This document shows, piece by piece, positions 57,563-64,000 of a DNA stretch of 64,000 nt; the first letter of the stretch is position 1, and each line of letters begins with the position of its first letter. Both the position numbers and the translations under genes were made by a program. Under the pieces are notes generated by a model that saw only the letters and a list, made by a program, of their open reading frames with translations, was not told where the DNA came from and ran no database searches. This stretch comes from Legionella feeleii (GTDB lineage Bacteria; Pseudomonadota; Gammaproteobacteria; Legionellales; Legionellaceae): contig NZ_LNYB01000023.1 in NCBI RefSeq assembly GCF_001467625.1, forward strand, positions 1-64,000, given 5' to 3'.

Positions 57563-57833
57563 GCTCTCTCCCGTGATAAATAATCAAAAGATGGTAACCC
57601 AGGTTAGAGACTGAATCAAAGCATGAAAACTATTCTTAATCCAGCAGAACAATCTAAACGCCCAGATATCACTCTGATTTTATCCGCGTTATAATTGTTC
57701 TTTGCTATAAGTCCAGAGCTTTTGAGGAACCTATCAAAGAGGTGGTAAGACTGTTTTCTTCCTCATTCCAGTCATCCGCTTATAGTTTGATAGTTTTCTA
57801 ATTCTCAGTAGGATTAATGAGTGAGTATCAAGC

Positions 57834-58745
57834 GTGAGTAATTCTAAAACTTTATTGGCAATCATCCTGTTAATAATGTTGGGTTTTATCTGGGGCTCAG
57901 GTTATAGCCTGGCTAAATATGCAATGACTAACGGTGTGCCGCCCTTAGGTTATGCATTCTGGCAAGCATTGGGTCCAGCCCTGTTATTATTACTGACCAG
58001 TTTTATTACCCAAAATAACACTATACTCCAACCCCGAAATTGGCCCTTTTTCCTTATATGTGGTTTGGTAGGTATTGCGATACCCAATACTAATATGTAT
58101 TTCATTGCGCCTCATATTCCAGCAGGCTTACTAGCAGTTTTGGTGAACACAGTGCCCCTGTTAGTTTATCCCCTGGCTTTGGCGGCTGGTCAGGAACGTT
58201 TTGATGTATGGCGCATCCTTGCTCTCGTGTTAGGTATGACAGGTATTTTGCTCATCATTGCCCCGGACAATGGACCTTTATTTTCAAGCTGGACTTTACT
58301 TGCTTTAATTAGCCCACTGTGTTTTGCACTTTGTTCGATTTATATTGCAGCCTATCAACCCCAGAAATTAAACGCCTTGCAAGCCGCCAGCGGCATGTTA
58401 CTGGCTGCATCCCTGTTGTTGACACCCATAGTCATCCAACAACAGGCATTTTATCCTCTCAGCACACCTTTCACGACAGCCAAGCAAGTTGTTCTATTAG
58501 AAATTATACTATCCAGCCTCGGTTATATACTGTTTTTCCAACTCGTTCGCCTGGCTGGCCCTGTTTTCTATAGTTTGACTGGCGGCATGGTTGCCTTAAC
58601 CGGGTTATTCTGGGGGTTTGTTGTGTTTAATGAAACACCAAACTACTTACAAAGCCTGGCTATCTTTTGCGTCATCAGCGCTCTTTTTCTGGTATCATGG
58701 CGACAATCAAAACAACCGCAGGGAGCTTCTGTAAATGTTAACTGA
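57834..58745 (+). CDS. EamA/DMT-family transporter
   Basis: 303 residues with about ten membrane segments and two EamA repeats; [15 protein letters not shown] at the start and [12 protein letters not shown] in the first repeat are typical. The substrate is unknown. The start is unusual: GTG at 57834 has no ribosome binding site, while an ATG at 57817 with TAGGA upstream opens a six-codon ORF (MSEYQA) whose TGA overlaps that GTG. Coupled translation or a frameshifted original start could explain this. Confidence 0.8.
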   Translation: MSNSKTLLAIILLIMLGFIWGSGYSLAKYAMTNGVPPLGYAFWQALGPALLLLLTSFITQNNTILQPRNWPFFLICGLVGIAIPNTNMYFIAPHIPAGLLAVLVNTVPLLVYPLALAAGQERFDVWRILALVLGMTGILLIIAPDNGPLFSSWTLLALISPLCFALCSIYIAAYQPQKLNALQAASGMLLAASLLLTPIVIQQQAFYPLSTPFTTAKQVVLLEIILSSLGYILFFQLVRLAGPVFYSLTGGMVALTGLFWGFVVFNETPNYLQSLAIFCVISALFLVSWRQSKQPQGASVNVN

Positions 58746-59004
58746 AATCATGCAGCAATATGAAAGCCAGATTCAAACCATGCATTATCTTCTCATGCTA
58801 ATCACTGCCATCCTGCATGTTCTCTTTGCCGGGGCAGTAGCACGTGATGCAGGTCATTTATACAAGCTGGGACAACGCCCTGCGTTGGTATCTGCAGCAA
58901 CCTGGGCTTTCGCTACGCTGATTGGCGGTGTTATTACAGCCGCTATATACTGGTTTATCCATCATTCAACGCTCACCAGACCTGCCCTAAGAGAGACACC
59001 ATGA
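58735..59004 (+). CDS. Small membrane protein
   Basis: 89 residues with two membrane segments ([18 protein letters not shown] and [19 protein letters not shown]). Overlaps the EamA gene by 11 bp and the rhodanese gene by 4 bp, so all three are probably one operon. No family recognised. Confidence 0.7.
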   Translation: MLTEIMQQYESQIQTMHYLLMLITAILHVLFAGAVARDAGHLYKLGQRPALVSAATWAFATLIGGVITAAIYWFIHHSTLTRPALRETP

Positions 59005-59333
59005 CTGACCCTACTGTTACTATCATTGACGTTCATGAATTAAAAAAACGCCAAACGCTTGAGCCTCATTTATGTTTAATTGATGTTCGCGAACCCGATG
59101 AGTGGGAGGAAGCCCGCATTCCCGGGGCTCTACATATTCCCAAGGATACTCTGCCTGCCTGTATCGAGACAGAAGTTCCTGAGCGACATAAAGCTATTTA
59201 TCTTTATTGCAAAGGCGGCGTGCGATCTCTATACGCAGGACAATACCTGATAGCTATGGGATATCAGGAAGTTTATTCCATAGATGGCGGTATTATTGAG
59301 TGGGCGATGTCTGGCTATCCAGTAGAGGTGTAA
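59001..59333 (+). CDS. Single-domain rhodanese-like protein
   Basis: 110 residues, no signal peptide. [23 protein letters not shown] and the catalytic loop [10 protein letters not shown] with Cys70, all typical of cytosolic rhodanese domains that carry persulfide sulfur. Last in the EamA-membrane protein-rhodanese operon. Confidence 0.9.
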   Translation: MTDPTVTIIDVHELKKRQTLEPHLCLIDVREPDEWEEARIPGALHIPKDTLPACIETEVPERHKAIYLYCKGGVRSLYAGQYLIAMGYQEVYSIDGGIIEWAMSGYPVEV

Positions 59334-59346
59334 ATAACAAAACAAA

Positions 59347-59367
59347 CACCCTGCGTTTTGCAGGGTG
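59347..59367. terminator. Bidirectional terminator
   Basis: Perfect 8-bp stem CACCCTGC / GCAGGGTG with a GTTTT loop. On the minus strand it is followed by GTTTGTTTTGTTA, a good uridine tail for the 59377 gene; it also sits right after the rhodanese stop. Confidence 0.75.
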
Positions 59368-59376
59368 CTGAATTGG

Positions 59377-60207
59377 CTATTGATATTGAATTGATACAGG
59401 CGGTTCTGTCTGTGCCTTGTGTTCCTCAGTAGCCTCGCTTCCAGTCCGTTTCTCAGATTCCGTAGTAGAGACTTGTGGGACTGGGGATGACCATAACCTA
59501 AATCCCCAGGACGTACTGGCACCTGATTTTTTACTTAACTCTTCGGCTTTACGTAACTCTTCAGCTTTACGTAATTCTTCAGCATGCTTTAATTCATTTC
59601 GGGTTATAATACGGTGCTCTGCTTCAGTACTAACCGTAGTACACATATGAAGATAAGCAGGAATACTTAATTCTTCAATCGTTGAAAACGCATGTTCTTG
59701 TTTAAAACCATTGAGAGAAGCCCCTTCAACATACACATGAGAAGCAATAAAATTTTTTGCTTTACCAATTAACAATCGGTAGTCTTCATAATCAAGCGGG
59801 TTTTCCGGTTTTAAACCTATATTAACAAGCAAACAACGGAAATAAGTACTCCCCTGATAAGATTTACTTTTCTCAGAAGGCTTGGTAGCTTTCAAATCCT
59901 TTGCAATAATATCGAAAATATTTTCGCCGTAGCTGTCAGCGATAATCGCTAACTCAAGCAGCATTAACCCTGTCATAATCCGTGCGTTTTCGGGTTGCGT
60001 TTTCCCTGCGGAATGTAAGAGCAATTTTGACTGATCGATAAATTGCACCTGATGGCGTCGTGGTTGTCTTAGCTTGTCTACCGATTCAGCACGATGCTCC
60101 CCTCTAAGGGTAGCTCTCGTATCCGTGAAGCCATCCTCATTCCTGGTACTGTCCTCCCTGGTAGTACCATCCATAATGTGTTGATATTCTCTTACCTTAA
60201 AAACCAT
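59377..60207 (-). CDS. Effector-like protein with EELRKA repeats
   Basis: 276 residues, soluble, no signal peptide. N-terminal 60 residues are Arg/Asp-rich and polar; residues 65-200 are mostly helical with no known fold; then the heptad-like tandem AEELRKAEELRKAEELSKK (about 208-227); the tail is Ser/Thr/Glu-rich (STTESEKRTGSEATEEH). The acidic, polar C-terminus and lack of recognised relatives are compatible with a Dot/Icm substrate. AAGGAGAAAC precedes the ATG. No PmrA box seen, but an operator-like palindrome lies 34 bp upstream. Confidence 0.6.
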   Translation of the reverse strand: MVFKVREYQHIMDGTTREDSTRNEDGFTDTRATLRGEHRAESVDKLRQPRRHQVQFIDQSKLLLHSAGKTQPENARIMTGLMLLELAIIADSYGENIFDIIAKDLKATKPSEKSKSYQGSTYFRCLLVNIGLKPENPLDYEDYRLLIGKAKNFIASHVYVEGASLNGFKQEHAFSTIEELSIPAYLHMCTTVSTEAEHRIITRNELKHAEELRKAEELRKAEELSKKSGASTSWGFRLWSSPVPQVSTTESEKRTGSEATEEHKAQTEPPVSIQYQ

Positions 60208-60240
60208 TGTGTTTCTCCTTAAAAATCCATGAATGGTTAA

Positions 60241-60256
60241 GTGAAATCTATTTCAC
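60241..60256. promoter_or_regulatory. Operator-like palindrome upstream of the 276-residue protein
   Basis: GTGAAAT and ATTTCAC are perfect inverted half-sites around CT, 34 bp upstream of the start codon at 60207. The regulator is unknown. The remainder of 60208-60502 holds no gene. Confidence 0.45.
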
Positions 60257-60502
60257 CATCGACCAGTGTAAACTAACTAAATTCATTCGTCATGGCTTTT
60301 CTTTAATCTAATTAATCAATTTATATTCCTATGATTAAATTTTAAAAGCGTCCTGCCTAACCGGCTTTTCTTCTAAAAATCAAAACGTTATTCACAAATT
60401 TGGGCAAATTTTCCAAATTATAAGCATCTCCTTCTATTTACCAACTGCTCAAACTCCTTTAGGATGCCGCTATTTAAATTTTATTAATGCTCGGGAGCAA
60501 TA

Positions 60503-62128
60503 ATGAAAAAAAGCATCAGCGTCTTACTCTTACTTTGTGTTAGCACGGTGTTTGCTGAAATAAAGCCCCCCAGACTTGTTGTCCAGCTTGTTGTCGATCA
60601 ATTGCGTGGCGATTTAATTAACCAATATCATCGAAAATTTGGTAAAGACGGCTTCAATTATTTGTTGGCGCATGGTCTTGATTACAATAATGCCCATCAT
60701 CCACATGCAAATACCGTCACCTGTGTAGGCCATGCCACTATTGCCACAGGCAGTTACCCAGCCTTGCATGGCATCGTCAACAATGATTGGTATGATAAAC
60801 AGACACAGCAAAGTATTTATTGTGTTGAAGATAAGCAAAGTAAGATCTTACCTACGTCACGCACAAAAAAAGAACTGGTTGGGCGCTCACCCCGTAATTT
60901 GTTGGCCTCCACCTTAAGTGATGAGCTTGTATTGTCTCAAGCGGGTCGGGCGTTTGCTGTCTCCCTGAAAGATCGCGGCGCCATTACCCTGGCCGGCCAC
61001 GCGGGGAAGGCATTTTGGTTTGACAAAGAAAACGGTGGTTTTGTGACCAGTCGTCACTATTACGAAGCCTATCCGCAATGGGTCAATCAATGGAATAAGG
61101 GTTATGAAGCGAAAAATGAAACCTGGGCTTTGAGCAATGAAGCGGTTAATTACCACTATGCGAATGCCCCTACCTTCAAAAATCGCTTCCCAGGTTTTGG
61201 CCGTGAATTCCCCCATCATTTGGGAGCCCCTGACTCACCAACCTATTATAAATTTTTATCCATGACTCCTATTGCCGATGAGTTAACCGCTGATTTTGCC
61301 ATCCATCTCTTACGTGAAGAAAAATTAGGCGCCAGCAGTGATAAAACCGATTATTTAGCCATCAGCTTTTCTGCCGTTGATGCAATTGGACATCAATTCG
61401 GCCCCAATAGCCTTGAATCGGAAGATAATCTATTACGGCTCGATAAAACACTGGCAAAATTATTAGCCGCCATTGACAAGCAAGTTGGCCTTGAAAACGC
61501 CCTGATTGTATTAACCGCTGATCACGGTGTCAGTGATTCGCCGGTCTACCTTGCTGCCCATCAAATCAAGGAAAATAATTCCTTAAAATTGCCTGCATTA
61601 CAAACATTAATCGAACAAACATTAGCGAAACGTTTTCAATTACCTCCTGAAAGTTTGCAAGCTATTTCACTACCTTACATCTACCTTAACCATCAACTGA
61701 TTAACGAACACCAATTATCCGTTAATGAAATCAGCACTTACCTCGCCGAGGCTCTCCGGCAGCAAGCGGCGATTTTTCAAGCTTATCCAATGCCTCTTGC
61801 TAACACTGAGCATGATTGGTTAAGTGCCAAAGTAGATAAAATGGCTTTTCCCAATCGTTCCGGGGATCTGTATCTGGTTGCTCCGCCTTATCAAGCCCTG
61901 GCCGACAAAAGTGAACAGCGTGTAGCCCATGGAACCCCTTGGCAATACGATAGTTATGTTCCTTTATTATTTGTTAACCCAGCCTTCAAAGCGCAGCGAA
62001 TTAGCAAAATAGTCAGCACCACCGATATAGCACCGACCCTTGCCGCTATCCTGGCGATAAAATACCCCTCTGCGGCTGTCGGACAACCGTTGCCGGAAGT
62101 CATGCAACTATTTGAAGCAAGGACTTGA
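60503..62128 (+). CDS. PafA-like alkaline phosphatase/phosphodiesterase
   Basis: 541 residues with a signal peptide (MKKSISVLLLLCVSTVFA). Alkaline phosphatase superfamily of the nucleotide pyrophosphatase/PafA branch: VVDQLRGD (metal Asp32), NTVTCVGHATIATGSYPA with the nucleophilic Thr, HGIVNNDWYD, SAVDAIGHQFGP, LTADHGVSD and VAHGTPW (metal His). Likely a periplasmic phosphomonoesterase that frees phosphate from organic esters. Confidence 0.88.
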   Translation: MKKSISVLLLLCVSTVFAEIKPPRLVVQLVVDQLRGDLINQYHRKFGKDGFNYLLAHGLDYNNAHHPHANTVTCVGHATIATGSYPALHGIVNNDWYDKQTQQSIYCVEDKQSKILPTSRTKKELVGRSPRNLLASTLSDELVLSQAGRAFAVSLKDRGAITLAGHAGKAFWFDKENGGFVTSRHYYEAYPQWVNQWNKGYEAKNETWALSNEAVNYHYANAPTFKNRFPGFGREFPHHLGAPDSPTYYKFLSMTPIADELTADFAIHLLREEKLGASSDKTDYLAISFSAVDAIGHQFGPNSLESEDNLLRLDKTLAKLLAAIDKQVGLENALIVLTADHGVSDSPVYLAAHQIKENNSLKLPALQTLIEQTLAKRFQLPPESLQAISLPYIYLNHQLINEHQLSVNEISTYLAEALRQQAAIFQAYPMPLANTEHDWLSAKVDKMAFPNRSGDLYLVAPPYQALADKSEQRVAHGTPWQYDSYVPLLFVNPAFKAQRISKIVSTTDIAPTLAAILAIKYPSAAVGQPLPEVMQLFEART

Positions 62129-62173
62129 AATTAACAATAGCTGCCACTACCTTTAATCTAAATTACGTCAGTT

Positions 62174-62206
62174 CGATATAAAAAGCAGAATCCAGTTTTT
62201 ATATCG
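62174..62206. repeat. Hairpin repeat with TTTTTATATCG arm
   Basis: Perfect 11-bp inverted repeat CGATATAAAAA / TTTTTATATCG around an 11-nt loop, 34 bp upstream of htpX. Similar TTTTATATCG sequences followed by GTTA or GAAC occur at about 11730 and 49961. It may be a fourth small repeat family or the phosphatase gene's terminator. Confidence 0.5.
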
Positions 62207-62239
62207 TTAAACGATCTTAAATACGGGTAGGGATTAGTC

Positions 62240-63094
62240 ATGAATAATATGAAAACCTTCATTTTGTTGGCTGCCTTAACTGCCTTGTTGCTGGTCATTG
62301 GTAGTCTATTAGGTGGGCGTACAGGTTTATTAATAGCGCTTGGATTTACCGTTATTATGAATTTCGGTGCCTATTGGTACTCTGATCAATTGGTTTTACG
62401 CATGTACAATGCCCAACCATTGGATCCGAGCCATCCGGTCTATAGCATCGTGGCACAATTAGCCGCCAAAGCTCAAATTCCCATGCCGAAGGTTTACGCC
62501 ATCGATAACCCCACACCAAATGCCTTTGCGACAGGCCGTAACCCTGAACATGCAAGTATTGCTGTAACCAGCGGTTTGTTAAGCCGTATGACCCAGGAAG
62601 AGTTAACGGGCGTCCTTGCTCATGAGATGTCGCATGTTATCCATCGCGATACATTAATTAGTGTCGTAGCTGCTACGCTTGCCGGAGCAATCAGCAGTGT
62701 TGCTAATTTGTTCATGTGGACCTCGATGTTCAGCCACTCCTCCGATGAGGAGCGCCCTAATGCGTTGGTAAGCATACTGATGATGGTGCTTGCCCCTCTG
62801 GCAGCTGGTTTGATTCAAATGGCTGTTTCGCGCTCGCGCGAGTATGAAGCCGATGCCGGTGGCGCTCAATTATGCGGGCATCCCTTATGGCTCGCCAGTG
62901 CTTTAGCTAAACTTGAAAATGCTAACCAACAGGGCCAATTTCAAGCGGCTGAAGAACATCCAACCACTGCTCATATGTTTATTGTTAATCCTTTAAGTGG
63001 GGAACAATTAGCAGCGCTGTTTAAAACGCATCCTGTAACCAGCGAACGGATAAGACGTTTACAAGAAATGGCAAGAGGTGCCCCTTTCGACTAA
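62240..63094 (+). CDS. htpX: Heat-shock membrane zinc protease HtpX
   Basis: Inner-membrane M48 protease that degrades misfolded membrane proteins. 284 residues; two membrane segments at the N-terminus and a hydrophobic pair after the active site. HEMSH motif with His128, Glu129 and His132, and [13 protein letters not shown] carrying the third zinc ligand Glu. A start at the third codon after (MKTF, 62249) is also possible. Confidence 0.95.
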   Translation: MNNMKTFILLAALTALLLVIGSLLGGRTGLLIALGFTVIMNFGAYWYSDQLVLRMYNAQPLDPSHPVYSIVAQLAAKAQIPMPKVYAIDNPTPNAFATGRNPEHASIAVTSGLLSRMTQEELTGVLAHEMSHVIHRDTLISVVAATLAGAISSVANLFMWTSMFSHSSDEERPNALVSILMMVLAPLAAGLIQMAVSRSREYEADAGGAQLCGHPLWLASALAKLENANQQGQFQAAEEHPTTAHMFIVNPLSGEQLAALFKTHPVTSERIRRLQEMARGAPFD

Positions 63095-63156
63095 AGCATG
63101 TGGGGAAAACGCTCCCTACCAGAAAAACTCTCAAAACCGTGCAATTGATATCAGCC

Positions 63157-63203
63157 TGAATTCGATTTAGGAAAGAAGAATTCCTTTTCCAGGTCGAATT
63201 GGA
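63157..63203. repeat. Inverted repeat AATTCGA...TCGAATT
   Basis: AATTCGATTTAGGAAA and TTTTCCAGGTCGAATT pair imperfectly around AGAATTCC. It lies in the 284-bp gap between htpX and the rhodanese gene, which otherwise shows no gene; it may end the htpX transcript. Confidence 0.45.
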
Positions 63204-63378
63204 CTAATTTTGACGGAATCGCGTTCAAACGATGCTCTCTTTTGCAGGTTAACGACATAAAGAGTATGGGTATTTTTTATGTCTTCATGCTAATTAATAA
63301 GATGGGCCATGGATAACTTGCGTTATCACAATATTCTAAGGATAATTCGCCTATTTGCAGCCACTAGTTAGGTTAGGT

Positions 63379-63801
63379 ATGGAACAGTTAGGTCAGTTTA
63401 TTGTAAATCATTGGGGGCTCTGGCTTGCCTTAGTCATTGTTTTATTAATCATTTTTATTAATGAATTACAAACCCAGAAAAAGCGGGCCAAGGAACTTTC
63501 ACCGCAAGCGGCTGTTAATCTGATCAACCATGAAAATGCTGTGGTGATTGATCTCCGCGAAGCGGAGGTTTTCCGGAATGGGCATATTCTTGACGCTATC
63601 CGTGCTACGGCTGATGACTTTAACGAACAGCGCATGGACAAATACAAAACAAAGCCGTTAATTATTGTGTGTGCACGTGGCTTGCAATCCTCTCAGCTCG
63701 CCACCAAATTACGTGAAAAAGGATTTACGCAACCAATGGCTTTAGCGGGTGGCATGGCCGCATGGCAAACCGCTGAATTGCCTGTAGTCAAGGGAAAATA
63801 A
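63379..63801 (+). CDS. Membrane-anchored rhodanese-like protein (YibN-like)
   Basis: About 140 residues from the ATG at 63379; a TTG at 63355 would add eight residues. One N-terminal membrane anchor (LWLALVIVLLIIFINEL) then a rhodanese domain: VVIDLREAEVFRNGHILDAI and IVCARGLQSS with Cys98. The neighbour grxC, 4 bp downstream, reproduces the yibN-grxC order of enteric bacteria, where secB follows. Confidence 0.88.
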   Translation: MEQLGQFIVNHWGLWLALVIVLLIIFINELQTQKKRAKELSPQAAVNLINHENAVVIDLREAEVFRNGHILDAIRATADDFNEQRMDKYKTKPLIIVCARGLQSSQLATKLREKGFTQPMALAGGMAAWQTAELPVVKGK

Positions 63802-63805
63802 AATC

Positions 63806-64000
63806 ATGGCTGAAGTAATCATGTATAGCACCGCCTACTGCCCTTATTGCATGCGTGCACGGCAGTTATTGGAAAGCAAGGGAGTCTCCTATACCGATAT
63901 CCGTATCGATGATGAACCTGCTAAACGGGATGAAATGATAGCAAAAAGTGGTAGACGTACCGTGCCACAAATATTCATAAACGGCCAACCAATAGGTGGC
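63806..64000 (+). CDS. grxC: Glutaredoxin 3 (cut by window edge)
   Basis: The first 65 residues are visible: MAEVIMYSTAYCPYCMRARQ with the redox site CPYC (Cys12-Cys15), and RRTVPQIFINGQPIGG with the glutathione-binding TVP and GG motifs. The rest lies outside. Uses glutathione made by the gshAB genes of this window. Starts 4 bp after the yibN-like gene. Confidence 0.95.
   Translation, partial: MAEVIMYSTAYCPYCMRARQLLESKGVSYTDIRIDDEPAKRDEMIAKSGRRTVPQIFINGQPIGG

Noticed and set aside
57623-57694. 23-codon ORF MKTILNPAEQ... between gshA and the EamA gene
   Set aside because: No ribosome binding site and no recognisable feature; too short to support.

Overview
The window looks like a chromosomal stretch of a Legionella species (Gammaproteobacteria). 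Supporting signs are AT-rich coding DNA, a strong PmrA-type box in front of a coiled-coil protein, several effector-like ORFs without bacterial homologues I recognise, a VirK-family protein, a Com1/DsbA2-like disulfide protein, and many short dispersed inverted repeats. Most genes are housekeeping. I see no tRNA, rRNA, CRISPR array, prophage or intact insertion sequence.

Layout. 1-12 kb: LysR regulator, proS, a fused peptide-type ABC ATPase, csiV-like gene, oxyR, an MFS carrier, two acetyltransferases (one fused to a MazG-like domain), kgtP-like carrier, then a yybP-ykoY (Mn2+) riboswitch in front of a UPF0016 manganese exporter. 12-17 kb: msbA-lpxK-secreted protein operon (lipid A export and synthesis) and pyrD, all on the minus strand. 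17-18 kb: a secreted peptide with cysteine at every third residue, followed by a 13-codon leader ORF and an uncharacterised protein; this is the best candidate here for an undescribed system. 19-27 kb: a leucine/isovalerate degradation operon (liuA, thiolase, small membrane protein, liuB, liuC, liuD, liuE). 27-31 kb: aguB-speA-aguA, converting arginine to putrescine through agmatine. 31-33 kb: hipBA toxin-antitoxin with three tandem operators. 33-44 kb: accessory region with three effector-like proteins, acetoacetyl-CoA synthetase, virK, metNIQ with a SAM-II-like leader, and repeats. 44-57 kb: housekeeping genes (rsmJ, gmhB, glyS, glyQ, dsbA-like, uvrD, a pip-like protein lacking its serine, dtd, mlaA, trmL, gshB, gshA). 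57-64 kb: EamA transporter, small membrane protein, rhodanese, an effector-like protein, a PafA-like phosphatase, htpX, a yibN-like rhodanese and the start of grxC.

How parts fit. The liu operon makes acetyl-CoA and acetoacetate; the acetoacetyl-CoA synthetase at 34.7 kb and the thiolase in the operon would turn acetoacetate into two more acetyl-CoA, which suits an organism that lives on amino acids. The kgtP-like carrier, metNIQ and the arginine-to-putrescine operon fit the same lifestyle. At least four families of short inverted repeats fill the intergenic spaces, and one repeat end supplies the -35 box of the manganese riboswitch promoter.
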